A stretch of DNA of 64,000 nucleotides from Azospirillum brasilense (GTDB lineage: Bacteria > Pseudomonadota > Alphaproteobacteria > Azospirillales > Azospirillaceae), in contig NZ_CP059453.1 of NCBI RefSeq assembly GCF_022023855.1, positions 374,001 through 438,000 of the forward strand. Direction: 5' to 3'. Positions within the stretch are counted from its first letter, which is position 1. Every line of letters begins with the position of its first letter. Below the pieces are notes generated by a model. The model was not told the origin of the DNA and searched no databases. It saw nothing but the letters and a program-made list of their open reading frames with translations. Shown piece by piece: positions 34,386 through 46,177 of this stretch. The position numbers and the translations under genes were made by a program.

Positions 34386-35990
34386 TCAGGCTGGAAAAGT
34401 CAGAACGAAGCGGGTTCCGGGGCGGCCGCCCTGATCGGGGCGGTCGATCTCCAGCTTTCCGCCGAGCTGGCGCACCAGACCGTGGACCAGCGTCATGCCC
34501 ATGCCCTGCCCCGACCCGGCGGGCTTCATGGTGCCGGCGCCGTCCGGCAGGCCGGACCCGTCGTCGGTCACCGTCAGCCGGCGGTCGTCGCTGCAGGCTT
34601 CGAACCGCACCGTCACCGTCCCCTGCTGGTGCGCGCCGAAGGCGTGCTTCAGGGCGTTCAGCACCAGCTCCGTCACGATCAGCCCCATGGACGAGGCCTG
34701 CGCGGCGGGCATCGGGATGCCGTGCGCGGCGTCGATGACCAGCGTGCAGCGGCCCGAATCGATGAAGGCGCCGGTCAGGCTTTCCCCCAGCCGTTGCAGA
34801 TAGTCGGCCGCGTCGAGCGTGGCGAGGTCGTTGCGTGTCGCCTCGAACAGGCGGCGCTGCACCAGCGCCATCGCCTGGATTCGTGAAAAGGCCTGCTCCA
34901 CCGCCTTGCGCGCCGCCGGGTCGGTGACCGTGGCGGTCTGCATCGACACCAGCCCGTGCAGAAGCTGGAAGCTGTTCATGATGCGGTGGCTCATCTCGTG
35001 GGCCACCAGCTCGCTGCGGCGGGCCTCGTCCAGCGCCGCGGCCAAGCCCTGCGCCGCCCGCTTTTCCGCGTCGATGTCGCTGACCACGGCGACCACGCCG
35101 GTGATCCGCCCCTCGCTGTCGCGCAGCGGGGCCGCCGACACGCGCGTCCAATGCTCCGTCCCGTCGGCGGCGCGGTGCAGGAAATCCATGCCGGGCACCA
35201 CGATCTCGCCCCTCAAAGCGCGCGCGCCCGAGAAATCCTTGCGCTCGACCGGCTGCCCGTCGGGGTGGAAGGCGCGCCAACGCGCCGCCTCCCGGTCGTC
35301 GGCGGAGGGTAGGGAACCGTTGGTGTAGTCGCGCATCAGCCGGTTGTTGCGGGTGGTGCGGCCCTGCGTGTCGTAGACGGCGACGCCGACCGGCAGATGC
35401 TCCAGAACCGAGGACAGCAGCGCCTCGCTGGACTGGCGCTCCCGCTCCGTCCGGTCCCGCTCGATCAGCAGGGCGGCGGTATGGGTCAGCAGATCCACCG
35501 ACTCCAGGTCCAGCGGGCCGGGCGCGCAGGGGGTGGCGTGGTAGATGGTGAAGGCGCCCAGCACCGTCCCATTGACCGCGCGGATCGGGGTGGACCAGCA
35601 GGCGGCGATGCCATGCTCCCGCGTCAGCGCGTGGTAGGGCGCCCAGCGCGGGTCCAGCGCCACATTCTCGACCACGACCCGTTCCCCGCTGTGGGCGGCC
35701 AGACCGCAGGAGGGGGCTTGCGGCCCGATCTCGAACCCATCCACCACCCGCGTGTAGGTGTCCGGCAGGCCCGCCGCCACGCCGAAGCGCAGGCTGAGAC
35801 CGCCCTCGTCCACCAGAAAGATGGCCGCCCGCGCGCCGAGCTGTTCGGCGCCCGCCCGGACCAGCAAGGCCAACACCTCGTCCAGCCCGGCGCCGCCGAT
35901 TGCCCGCTCCAGGGCGGTCTTCTGGGCGAGCAGCAGCCGTTCCGATCGTCGGGCGCCGCCGCTGTCCCGCTCCGCCCCATGATTGTCCAC
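34386..35990 (-). CDS. GAF-PAS sensor histidine kinase, HWE/HisKA_2 type
   Basis: About 534 residues from GTG 35990, or 575 from an in-frame ATG at 36113; neither start has a strong ribosome site. An N-terminal GAF domain (ALERAIGGAGLDEVLALLV to LLTHTAALLIERD) is followed by a PAS domain (HLPVGVAVYDTQGRTTRNN onward), a HisKA_2-type dimerisation block with HEMSHRIMNSFQLLHG, and an ATPase domain with LVLNALKHAFGAH, VTDDGSGLPDG and GQGMGMTLVHGL. No membrane helices are seen, so it is a soluble sensor. The output is unknown; the convergent NarL-type regulator is the nearest partner. Confidence 0.85.
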   Translation of the reverse strand: MDNHGAERDSGGARRSERLLLAQKTALERAIGGAGLDEVLALLVRAGAEQLGARAAIFLVDEGGLSLRFGVAAGLPDTYTRVVDGFEIGPQAPSCGLAAHSGERVVVENVALDPRWAPYHALTREHGIAACWSTPIRAVNGTVLGAFTIYHATPCAPGPLDLESVDLLTHTAALLIERDRTERERQSSEALLSSVLEHLPVGVAVYDTQGRTTRNNRLMRDYTNGSLPSADDREAARWRAFHPDGQPVERKDFSGARALRGEIVVPGMDFLHRAADGTEHWTRVSAAPLRDSEGRITGVVAVVSDIDAEKRAAQGLAAALDEARRSELVAHEMSHRIMNSFQLLHGLVSMQTATVTDPAARKAVEQAFSRIQAMALVQRRLFEATRNDLATLDAADYLQRLGESLTGAFIDSGRCTLVIDAAHGIPMPAAQASSMGLIVTELVLNALKHAFGAHQQGTVTVRFEACSDDRRLTVTDDGSGLPDGAGTMKPAGSGQGMGMTLVHGLVRQLGGKLEIDRPDQGGRPGTRFVLTFPA

Positions 35991-36133
35991 TGTGCCGTCG
36001 CCTTTGCGCCTGATGCCGCGCCCCGCGGGGCCATGGCATGTTACGCGTCCACCCCCAGCCGCGCCAGAGAATGCGGCAATGGCTTTGGTTGAACGCAAAA
36101 TTCGCACGGACATGCCCGCGCCGGTTGGTGTCG

Positions 36134-36721
36134 TCAGTTGACGTCTTCGGGGTAGGGGGGCGAGGTGCGCCAGGAGAACAGCGTCATCGCCCGGTAGCTC
36201 TGCTCCCCCGACAGGCCGTAGGCCGGCTCCGTCGAGGCGACCAGGGCGCCGCTCCGGTTGTCGTAGGCGAAGGCGGAGAATTTCGCGACCGCCTGGTTCT
36301 CGGTGGAACTGTAGACCGACGCTTCGGGCAAGGTGATCGTGCCGGGCAGGGTGATGGGGGGAATGCCCAGCACCGTCTTGCTCTGGTTCACCGATAGGGC
36401 GCCCAGCCGGATCTCGATGATCGTGTCGGCGGCGGCCCGGTCGGGGACGAGGCGGATGCCCTGGCGCAGCAGCGATTCCTTGATCGCGCTGGCAGCGTAT
36501 TTGGCGTCGGTGCCGTCGAAATTGCCGGTGTCGAGGAAGGCGCGCTTGTCCGCCGGCAGCTCCAGCCGCAGCCGGTTGGCGGCGTTGTCGGCGGCGCTGG
36601 AGATCAGGAGCTGTTCGGTGGCGGTCCGGGACGGAAGGCTTTCCTTCACATCGGTGCATCCGGCGGCCAGAGCCGCGGTGGCCGCCAGCGCTGCAAGGAT
36701 CATCGGTCTGTTGCGGGGCAT
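36134..36721 (-). CDS. Lipoprotein, DUF6655-like
   Basis: A 195-residue protein whose signal peptide MPRNRPMILAALAATAALAAGC ends in the lipobox LAAGC (the sequence here is given in overlapping short form: MPRNRPMIL...LAALAAGC). The mature part has VKESLPSRTATEQLL, DTGNFDGTDAKYAASAIKE and EIRLGALSVNQS, features I associate with the DUF6655 family. It is probably tethered to a membrane facing the periplasm. Function is unknown. A longer in-frame start is rejected because it would bury the signal peptide. Confidence 0.72.
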   Translation of the reverse strand: MPRNRPMILAALAATAALAAGCTDVKESLPSRTATEQLLISSAADNAANRLRLELPADKRAFLDTGNFDGTDAKYAASAIKESLLRQGIRLVPDRAAADTIIEIRLGALSVNQSKTVLGIPPITLPGTITLPEASVYSSTENQAVAKFSAFAYDNRSGALVASTEPAYGLSGEQSYRAMTLFSWRTSPPYPEDVN

Positions 36722-36829
36722 TCGGGTCCTCGTGCTTTTCGCCTCCGGCTTCTCAGGTTCGCCCGGTCTGGGCAAGGGAGAGATTTGGGACCAGCCCCAC
36801 ACGCCGAACAAACGAAACGCGCCGGACAA

Positions 36830-36860
36830 AAAAAAGCCACGCACGGGAACCGCACGTGGC
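36830..36860 (-). terminator. Intrinsic terminator downstream of fruA
   Basis: On the minus strand a hairpin with stem GCCACG/CGTGGC (36836-36860) is followed by a run of eight T. It lies about 130 bp after the fruA stop, so it probably ends the fruBKA transcript. Confidence 0.7.
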
Positions 36861-36892
36861 CTGAGTCTAGGGAGGAAACGCCCTATAGAGCG

Positions 36893-36908
36893 TGCTGCCG
36901 AGGCAGCA
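36893..36908. other. Perfect palindrome TGCTGCCGAGGCAGCA
   Basis: A 7-bp inverted repeat with a 2-base centre between fruA and its terminator. It could be an operator or an RNA hairpin at the transcript end. No T run follows on the minus strand. Confidence 0.35.
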
Positions 36909-36949
36909 AAAGAAAGATAGGGTCGACGAGGCGTTCTGTCCAGGGGTTA

Positions 36950-36963
36950 TGTAAACGTTTTCA
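36950..36963. promoter_or_regulatory. Orphan LacI-type operator TGTAAACGTTTTCA
   Basis: The sequence is close to the operators at 42343 and 42445 and centred on the usual AACG core, but lies just after the fruA stop rather than before a fru promoter. It is 229 bp upstream of the lipoprotein gene. Confidence 0.45.
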
Positions 36964-36988
36964 TCTCAACGACGCTTTCGCAGCGCTG

Positions 36989-38722
36989 TTACGCCGTCAC
37001 CACGGTACTGACCGGACGCTTCAGAAATCGCAGCGCGACCGCCGTTGTGACCGTCCCGGCGACCAGCGCCACGACGTAACCCGCCAGATGGGTTACGGCG
37101 TTGGGGATGGGCAGGACGAAGATGCCGCCGTGCGGAACCTTCAGCTCGGCCCCGATGCCCATGGAGACGGCGCCGGTCAGCGCCGCGCCGAGCACCAGCG
37201 CCGGGATGACGCGCAGCGGGTCGCGGGCGGCAAAGGGGATGGCGCCCTCGGTGATGAAGGCGATGCCCAGGATGCCCGCGGCGTTGCCGGCCTCCCGCTC
37301 CTCCCGGGTGAAGCGGTCGGCGAACAGCTTGGTGGCGAGCGCGATGCCGAGCGGCGGCACCATGCCGGCGGCCATGGCGGCGGCCATCGGGGTGTAGACC
37401 TGGGACGCGATCAGGCCGGTGGAGAAGGCGTAGGCGGCCTTGTTGACCGGCCCACCCATGTCGAAGGCCATCATGGCGCCGATCAGCAGGCCGAGCAGGA
37501 TCGCGCTGCTGCCCTGCATACCCTTCAGCCAGGCACTCAGCGTCGCCAGGGCCTCGGCCACCGGGGCGCCGACCACGTAGATCATGGCGAGGCCGGTGAT
37601 CAGCGAGCCGAGCAGCGGCAGGATGAGCACCGGCTTCAGCCCCTCCAGATTCTTGTGCAGCTTGATGTTGCGGTTGAGGAAGCTGGTGGCGTAACCGGCG
37701 ATGAAGCCCGCGACGATGCCGCCGAGGAAGCCGGCGCCGAGGTTGGCGGCCAGGATGCCGCCGACCATGCCCGGCGTGATGCCCGGCCGGTCGGCGATGG
37801 AGAAGGCGATGTAGCCGGCCAGCGCCGGGACCATCAGCGCGAAGGCGCCCTTGGCCCCGATCTGGAACAGCGCGTTGCCCAGCGTGCCCTGCTGGCTGTC
37901 CTCGAACACGTAGATGCCGCCGAGCGCGAAGGCGATGGCGATCAGCAGGCCGCCGGTCACCACGAAGGGCAGCATGAAGGACACGCCGGTCATCAGATGC
38001 TTGTAGGGACCGCTGCGCTGCGCCGCCGTCCGCTCCACCTTGGCCGCCGCCACGCCGTCGGCGAGCGCCGGAGCCGCGCCGTGGGGCTGTGCCTCGGCCA
38101 GCGCGCGTTCGACCAGGGCGCGCCCGTCGTTGATGGCGGGCTTGGTGCCGCTCTTGAAGACGCGCTTGCCGGCGAAGCGGGCGAGGTCCACCTGCGTGTC
38201 GGCGGCGATCAGCACGACGTCGGCCTCGCGGATCTCCTGCTCGGTCAGCGTGTCGCGCGCGCCGACCGAGCCCTGCGTCTCCACCCGCACGGCGTGGCCC
38301 AGCGCCTGGGCGGCCTGCTGGATGCCCTCCGCCGCCATGAAGGTGTGGGCGATGCCGGTGGGGCAGGAGGTGATGGCGACGATCTTCTTCGTCCCCGCCT
38401 GCGCCGGAGCTTGGGCCGGGACGGACGCGAGCGCCTGCTCCAGCACGGCCCGCGCGTCGCGCAGCACGGCGTCGAGCGCCGCGGCGCTGCGCTTCAGCCC
38501 AGCGAAGCGCTCCTCGCCCAGATCGCCGGAACCGACGAGAATGACGCCTTGCGCGCCCTGCGCCGCCCCGGTGGGCAGCGTGTTGCGCACGCCGAGGCTG
38601 GAGCGCACCTCCACCTGGATGGTGTGGCCGAGCGCCGCCGCGGCTTTGCGCAGCGCTTCGGCGGCCAGGACGGCCTGGGTGCTGAGATCGCCCGCCGCGA
38701 TCACGGCCAGCATATTCGCCAT
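36989..38722 (-). CDS. fruA: Fructose PTS permease, EIIB'BC
   Basis: A 577-residue protein. Residues 1-105 are a degenerate EIIB' domain without the active cysteine. The true EIIB has Cys120 in AITSCPTGIAHTF. From about 235 the EIIC domain spans the membrane (GVSFMLPFVVTGGLLIAIAF; later GAIPFAARDP). It imports fructose and phosphorylates it to fructose 1-phosphate with phosphate from FruB. It follows fruK by 39 bp and is the last gene of fruBKA. Confidence 0.95.
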   Translation of the reverse strand: MANMLAVIAAGDLSTQAVLAAEALRKAAAALGHTIQVEVRSSLGVRNTLPTGAAQGAQGVILVGSGDLGEERFAGLKRSAAALDAVLRDARAVLEQALASVPAQAPAQAGTKKIVAITSCPTGIAHTFMAAEGIQQAAQALGHAVRVETQGSVGARDTLTEQEIREADVVLIAADTQVDLARFAGKRVFKSGTKPAINDGRALVERALAEAQPHGAAPALADGVAAAKVERTAAQRSGPYKHLMTGVSFMLPFVVTGGLLIAIAFALGGIYVFEDSQQGTLGNALFQIGAKGAFALMVPALAGYIAFSIADRPGITPGMVGGILAANLGAGFLGGIVAGFIAGYATSFLNRNIKLHKNLEGLKPVLILPLLGSLITGLAMIYVVGAPVAEALATLSAWLKGMQGSSAILLGLLIGAMMAFDMGGPVNKAAYAFSTGLIASQVYTPMAAAMAAGMVPPLGIALATKLFADRFTREEREAGNAAGILGIAFITEGAIPFAARDPLRVIPALVLGAALTGAVSMGIGAELKVPHGGIFVLPIPNAVTHLAGYVVALVAGTVTTAVALRFLKRPVSTVVTA

Positions 38723-38761
38723 GGTTTCCTCCCTGGGCGGACACCCGCCCCACTCATTTCG

Positions 38762-39720
38762 TTACAGCGTTGAGAGTTCGACCTGTCCGGCCAGCGCGCG
38801 AACCGCGTCCGCCCCCGGCAGGTTGGGTCCGAAGCAGCCGAGCTTCGCCGTGGCGAAGGCCACCGACAGGCGGGCGACGCCCTCCAGCGGCGCGTCCGCG
38901 CCGAAGGCGGCGATCAGCCCCGCCACCATGGCGTCGCCGGCCCCCACCGTGCTCAGCGCGTTGACCGCGGGCAGCCGGGCGTGCAGAGCCGGGCCGTCGG
39001 CCACGAACAGCGCGCCGTCCGCCCCCAGCGAGACCACCACGACCGCCACGCCGTTCCGGTGCAGGCCGCGCGCCGCCTCCAGAAGGTCGGCGGTGGCGGG
39101 CAGCGGCGCGCCGGCCCAGGCTTCCAGCTCGTGCCGGTTCGGCTTGATGCAGAAGGGCAGGTCCGGGGCGGCTAGCGCCGCCGCCAACGGCGGGCCGCTG
39201 CTGTCCAACACCACGCGGGCGCCCTGGGCGCGCAGGTCCGCCGTCAGCGTCGCGTAGCTGTCCGCCGGCAGCCCGTCCGGCAGGCTTCCCGCCAGCAGGA
39301 CCGGCGTGCTTGGCAGGACCAGCTCGCGCAGGGTGCGGCGGACGCGGTCGAGCGCGTCGGCGTCGGCGGTCAGACCGGGCAGGTTGAGGTCGGTGGTGTC
39401 GGCGGCGGCGAGGTCGGCGATCTTGACGTTGACGCGCGTCTCGCCGGGCAGCCGGACGAAGCGGTCGGCAATGCCCTTGGCGGCGAACAGCGCCTCGAAG
39501 GCCGCTGCGTTGCCGCTGCCCAGCAGGCCGGTGGCGACCACCGGCGTGCCCCAGTCGGCGAGGCAGCTCGCCACGTTCACGCCCTTGCCGCCGGCGTTGC
39601 GCCGCACGGCGCTTGCCCGGTGCACATGGCCGGGGCGCAGCGCCTCCACCGTGATGGTCTGGTCGATGGCCGGGTTCAGCGTGACGGTGACGACGGGCCG
39701 GATGTCCTCTTCGGGCGTGC

Positions 39721-39724
<4 letters not shown>
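38762..39724 (-). CDS. fruK: 1-Phosphofructokinase
   Basis: A 320-residue PfkB-family kinase. It begins MSTPEEDIRPVVTVTLNPAID, has the sugar-site motif NAGGKGVNVASCLADWG and the ATP/anion-hole motif STVGAGDAMVAGL with the catalytic aspartate. It converts fructose 1-phosphate to fructose 1,6-bisphosphate. The start overlaps the fruB stop by ATGA. Confidence 0.93.
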
Positions 39725-42273
<2,549 letters not shown>

Positions 42274-42342
42274 GGCGGGTCCGTCTCCTCCGTTCGGTTT
42301 GGCGCCGGGCGGTCTTGGGTGTCGTCCTTGCAGCGCTGTTAT

Positions 42343-42356
42343 TGAAAACGATTACA
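42343..42356. promoter_or_regulatory. LacI/FruR-type operator before fruB
   Basis: TGAAAACGATTACA matches the palindromic LacI/Cra-type pattern TGAAA-CG-TTTCA and lies 70 bp upstream of the fruB start. Confidence 0.65.
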
Positions 42357-42444
42357 TCCGGTCGTGTCAACGGAGTTTGCATTGAATCCGCCGACTCCTT
42401 CGGGCATGCTGTTCGGTATGGGGCGGTGAAATAGCCCTAAGGGA

Positions 42445-42458
42445 TGGAAACGATTTCA
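42445..42458. promoter_or_regulatory. LacI/FruR-type operator before fruR
   Basis: TGGAAACGATTTCA lies 37 bp upstream of the chosen regulator start. A partial second arm (AACAGTTTCAA) follows. It implies auto-control and argues that the earlier in-frame ATG at 42444 is not the real start. Confidence 0.65.
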
Positions 42459-42494
42459 AAAACAGTTTCAAGACGGATCGGTGACCGGATCATC

Positions 42495-43508
42495 ATGAGC
42501 GACAGCGTCAAAGCCATCGGAATCAAGGACGTCGCCCGCGAGGCCGGTGTCTCGGTCGCCACGGTGTCGCGGGTGCTGAGCAACGGCCCGGTCAGCGACG
42601 CGCTGCGCGCGCGGGTGGAGGACGCGGTGCGGGCCACTGGCTACCGCCCGAACCTCTCGGCGCGGCGGCTGCGCTCGCAGCATTCCCAGACCATCGGGCT
42701 GATCGTCTCGGACATCCGCAACCCCTTCTTCACCGCGGTCAGCCGCGCGGTGGAGGACGCCGCCTTCCAGGCCGGCATGCGGGTGATCCTGTGCAACACC
42801 GACGAGAACCCGGAGCGGGAGGCCATGTACCTGCGGCTGATGCAGGAGGAGCGGGTGACCGGCCTGATCTTCGCGCCGACCCGCGCGACGCTGGCCCAGC
42901 TCGACCGGACCGACCTCGACTTCCCGGTGGTGCTGATCGACCGCAGCGCGCCCGCCGGGCGGTTCGACTCGGTGGTGCTGGACAACCCGCAGGCTGCCGC
43001 GCTGCTGGTCGATCACCTGCACGGCCAGGGCTACCGCCGCATCGCCGGCCTGTTCGGCAACACCAGCACCACGGCGGTGGAGCGCCACGCCGGCTATCAG
43101 GCGGCGCTGGCCGCCCACGGTCTGCACGCGGAAGCCCGCTTCGTCCCGCCGACCGCCGAGGCGGCGGAGGCGGAGATCGCCCGCTGGCTGGCGGAGGCGC
43201 GGCGTTCCGGCGCCATGCCGGACGCGGTGATGGTCAGCAACAGCCTGCTGCTGATGGGGGTGGTGAAGGCGACGCGGACGCTGGGGCTGACGATTCCCGG
43301 CGATTTGGCGGTGGCCGGTTTCGACAACGAGCCGTGGACGGAACTGGTCGGTCCCGGCCTGACGGTGATCGAACAGCCGGTCCACGAGATCGGGCGAGCG
43401 GCCATGACGCTGCTGTTCGAACGGCTCGACGATCCGGAGCGGGCGACGCGCAAGGTGGTGCTGTCGGGGACCTGCGTGGCGCGCGGGTCGACAGGTGGGG
43501 TGGGATGA
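42495..43508 (+). CDS. fruR: LacI-family regulator of the fructose operon
   Basis: A 337-residue protein with the LacI helix-turn-helix IKDVAREAGVSVATVSRVLS, hinge YRPNLSARRLRSQ and a periplasmic-binding-like effector domain (IGLIVSDIRNPFFTAVSRAV to VAGFDNEPWTELVGPG). It is divergent from fruB and has operators on both sides of the shared 220-bp region. It is expected to repress fruBKA until fructose 1-phosphate binds. The ligand is inferred from the fru neighbours. Confidence 0.85.
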   Translation: MSDSVKAIGIKDVAREAGVSVATVSRVLSNGPVSDALRARVEDAVRATGYRPNLSARRLRSQHSQTIGLIVSDIRNPFFTAVSRAVEDAAFQAGMRVILCNTDENPEREAMYLRLMQEERVTGLIFAPTRATLAQLDRTDLDFPVVLIDRSAPAGRFDSVVLDNPQAAALLVDHLHGQGYRRIAGLFGNTSTTAVERHAGYQAALAAHGLHAEARFVPPTAEAAEAEIARWLAEARRSGAMPDAVMVSNSLLLMGVVKATRTLGLTIPGDLAVAGFDNEPWTELVGPGLTVIEQPVHEIGRAAMTLLFERLDDPERATRKVVLSGTCVARGSTGGVG

Positions 43509-43527
43509 GGGTGGGGAGTGGTTGCGG

Positions 43528-43617
43528 TGGTGCCCCCCTCCCGACCTCCCCCGCTTCGCAGGGGGAGGAGTTAAGCCCTCCCCTGCGTAGCGGGGGAGGG
43601 TTTGGGTGGGGGCGCAC
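43528..43617. repeat. GC-rich intergenic inverted repeat, family A copy 2
   Basis: A degraded copy with arms TGCCCCCCTCCCGACCTCCC and GGGGAGGGTTTGGGTGGGGG around a short inverted core. It separates the convergent fruR and tetR genes and probably forms a transcript-ending hairpin for both. Confidence 0.75.
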
Positions 43618-43636
43618 CGCAGCCACTTTCCAAAAA

Positions 43637-44413
43637 CTACCCCCGCTTCCTCTTCCCCGGCGCCCGCGCCGGTTCCGGCACCGGGGCCAGCATGCCGGCG
43701 CTGACGAAGCTGCTGATCTCCGTGATGATCTCGTCCGGGTCGCCGGGGTTGCAGATGCCCGGCGCCAGCTCCTCCAGCCGGTGGGTGTCGGAGAAGGCGT
43801 AGAGATAGGCGCCGATCATCAGCGTCATGCGCCAGTAGACGTCCCGCTCCGACAGATGCGGCAACGCCTCCTTCAGCGCGGCGGCGAAGATGCGGGTCGA
43901 GGCGTCGTAGGCCTCGTTGCGCAGCTTGTAGGAAATCTCCGGCGGCTCGGTGTGCAGCCGGGCCTGGAGCCGCATGAAGGTGCGGCCGCCCTCCGTCTCG
44001 CGCATGGCGAGCGCCGGCATCAGGAAGGCGTAGACGATGTCGCGCACCGGCGGCGGCGTGGGCCCGCGGCGCAGCGCCTCCAGCCGCTCCATGCGCTCGT
44101 CGGCGATCTTCCGGCCGCGGCGCAGGAAGACCTCCTCGAACAGCCCGTGCTTGGACCCGAAATAGTAGCTGATGAGGGCCTGGGTCACCTCGGCCCGGTC
44201 GGCGACGTTGCGCAGGCTGGTGCCGGCGTAGCCGAGGTTGGCGAACTCCAGCTCCGCCGCGTCCAGGATCTGGTCGCGCACGTTGCTGGTGCCCTCCGGA
44301 CGGCCCGGACCGGCGCGGCGGCTGCGCGGGGGGCGGCCCCGCGGGGCGCCGCTCTCCGGCGCGGCGTCGGCGACGGGCGCGCTGTCCTGGACTTTGCTCA
44401 TCGGTCGGCTCAT
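43637..44413 (-). CDS. TetR-family regulator next to the nic genes
   Basis: A 258-residue protein with a proline/arginine-rich N-terminal tail of about 40 residues, then a TetR DNA-binding domain (ILDAAELEFANLGYAGTSLR and EVTQALISYYFGSKHGLFEE) and a C-terminal ligand domain. The start at 44413 has CGGGAG upstream. It lies 79 bp after nicF on the same strand, so it may be the last gene of the nic train. The palindromes at 54011, 49185 and 54547 are candidate operators. Known nic clusters in Pseudomonas use a MarR-type NicR, so a TetR regulator would be a different solution. Confidence 0.85.
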   Translation of the reverse strand: MSRPMSKVQDSAPVADAAPESGAPRGRPPRSRRAGPGRPEGTSNVRDQILDAAELEFANLGYAGTSLRNVADRAEVTQALISYYFGSKHGLFEEVFLRRGRKIADERMERLEALRRGPTPPPVRDIVYAFLMPALAMRETEGGRTFMRLQARLHTEPPEISYKLRNEAYDASTRIFAAALKEALPHLSERDVYWRMTLMIGAYLYAFSDTHRLEELAPGICNPGDPDEIITEISSFVSAGMLAPVPEPARAPGKRKRG

Positions 44414-44492
44414 CTCACTCCCGGCGGCACGCTTCGGATGGAAAGTCTAACATGGTGCAACGCCCGATCCTCCTTTCAACCCCGGCCGCGTC

Positions 44493-45107
44493 TCACAAGG
44501 CGAGAACGCGCTCCGCCGGAACCACGTCGCCGTATTTCTGGCCGATGTCGAACAGGTTGGCCTCGTGCGGCGCCAGGGCGCGGTCGCCCACGCAATCGGC
44601 CATGACGACCGGGCGGAAGCCGTGGCACATGGCGTCCACCACGCTGGCCCGCACGCAGCCGCTCGTCGTCGCTCCGGCGATCAAAAGAGTCTCGACGCCG
44701 CGCTGTGTCAACCACGGCGCCAGCCCGGTCCCGAAAAAGGCCGAGGGAACCGTCTTGCGCACCACCAGCTCCCCCGGCACCGGGGTCAGCTCCGGCACGA
44801 TGGCGCTGATGGCGGCGTGCTCGGTCAGGGTCTGCATGCCCGGCACCTTGATGGAGAAGACGTTCCCGTCCGACCCGTCGTCGGCGTAGACGATCCGGCT
44901 GTGGGCGACGAACCAGCCGCGCTGCCGGGCCTTCTCCAGCACCTGCGCCGTGCGGGCGATGGCTGGCGCGATGTTGCCGCCGCCGAACACCGCCGGGTCG
45001 GCGAAGCCGTTGACGAAATCGACGATGAGCAGCCCGATCTGGCCCTGGATGCCCAGCGACCGGCCGAAGCCCTGCCGCTCATAGACGGCCTGTTCCGAAA
45101 CACTCAT
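44493..45107 (-). CDS. nicF: Maleamate amidohydrolase
   Basis: A 204-residue isochorismatase-fold amidase with the catalytic triad Asp30 (LLIVDFVNGF), Lys118 (VVRKTVPSAF) and Cys151 (TTSGCVRAS). NicF hydrolyses maleamate to maleate and ammonia. The start overlaps the nicX stop by ATGA. N-carbamoylsarcosine amidase is the near family alternative, ruled out by the complete set of neighbouring nic genes. Confidence 0.92.
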   Translation of the reverse strand: MSVSEQAVYERQGFGRSLGIQGQIGLLIVDFVNGFADPAVFGGGNIAPAIARTAQVLEKARQRGWFVAHSRIVYADDGSDGNVFSIKVPGMQTLTEHAAISAIVPELTPVPGELVVRKTVPSAFFGTGLAPWLTQRGVETLLIAGATTSGCVRASVVDAMCHGFRPVVMADCVGDRALAPHEANLFDIGQKYGDVVPAERVLAL

Positions 45108-46150
45108 GCCAGTTCCTTTCCGGCCAGCAGCTTGCCCTCGCGGACGACCGCGCGCCCGTCCAGGCTGACGGTGCAGTTCCGCATGGGGATGTCGATGTGG
45201 CAGGCGGTGGTGCGCGACCCGCCCGCCTCGTTGTTCGGGCCGAGCGAGAAGAGGAAGTTCCCGGCGAAGGCCCGCGCGTCCATGCCCAGCGTCTGTTCGC
45301 GGTCGTAGAGGCCGAGCGTCGACCAGCGCGCCCGCTTCTGCGTGCCCCAGCCGATGTGGGAGATGGCGTAGGCCTCCGGGTCGGCGAAGGCGTCCATGTA
45401 GTCGTTCAGCAGATCGGCATCCAGCCCGCCGGTGATGGCGGTGACGTAGCCCTTCTCCACCGTCATCTCGATCTGCGAGGTCAGGTAGGACTTCATCGGC
45501 AAGAGGATGTCGCCCTTGTCGAGCACGATCCGCCCGCTCGCCTGCCCCTCGTTGGGAAAGGTGAAGCCGAAGCCGCTCGGCCAATGGTCCCATCGCCCCG
45601 GCTCGTCGACGAAGCCGTATTCCTGCACCGTGGGAAACTCGCCGATGGGCAGGCGCAGGTCGGTGCCGGCCCGCGAGGTGACGTGCATCTCCTTGGCCGC
45701 CTTCAGCAGCGCCGTGGCCTCGCCGACGGTCGCCTTGTCCTCCAGGCTGGGCAGCAGGCGGACGAGAACCTCCGGCGGCTCGACGGCGAGGAGAATTTTC
45801 GTGCCGCTCTCCAGGATCTCCATCTGCTCCGGCGAGAAGAGGAGGGTCATCAGGTCCAGCACCAGATCGCTTTCCTTCAGCGCGGCCATGGCGGCGCGGT
45901 TTCCGGTCAGCGGGGTGGTGCCGAGATAGGCGAGGCTGTCGCGGCTGTGGGCGTGCTCCGCGTTCACCGGCGGCAGGTCCAGCCGGTTGACCCGCGCCCC
46001 CAGGGTGGAGGCGGCGATCAGGGCGGTGCGCAGGGTCTGCGGGTGGGTGCCGTCGCTGGTCAGGACGGTGACCACCTCCTGCGGCTTCAGCTTCGACAGG
46101 GTCAGAACATGGGTCCAGGCGCGGACCATATCGGCGTCACTGACGGGCAT
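45104..46150 (-). CDS. nicX: 2,5-Dihydroxypyridine 5,6-dioxygenase
   Basis: A 348-residue protein of the NicX family, unrelated to common extradiol dioxygenases. The iron ligands His265, His318 and Asp320 (in AISHIGWG and ACHIDIP) fall at the same numbers reported for Pseudomonas putida NicX. It opens the ring of 2,5-dihydroxypyridine to N-formylmaleamate using Fe(II) and oxygen. It lies between nicD and nicF. Confidence 0.95.
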   Translation of the reverse strand: MPVSDADMVRAWTHVLTLSKLKPQEVVTVLTSDGTHPQTLRTALIAASTLGARVNRLDLPPVNAEHAHSRDSLAYLGTTPLTGNRAAMAALKESDLVLDLMTLLFSPEQMEILESGTKILLAVEPPEVLVRLLPSLEDKATVGEATALLKAAKEMHVTSRAGTDLRLPIGEFPTVQEYGFVDEPGRWDHWPSGFGFTFPNEGQASGRIVLDKGDILLPMKSYLTSQIEMTVEKGYVTAITGGLDADLLNDYMDAFADPEAYAISHIGWGTQKRARWSTLGLYDREQTLGMDARAFAGNFLFSLGPNNEAGGSRTTACHIDIPMRNCTVSLDGRAVVREGKLLAGKELA

Positions 46151-46177
46151 GATGCGTGTCCCTTTCCGGATGGGCGG

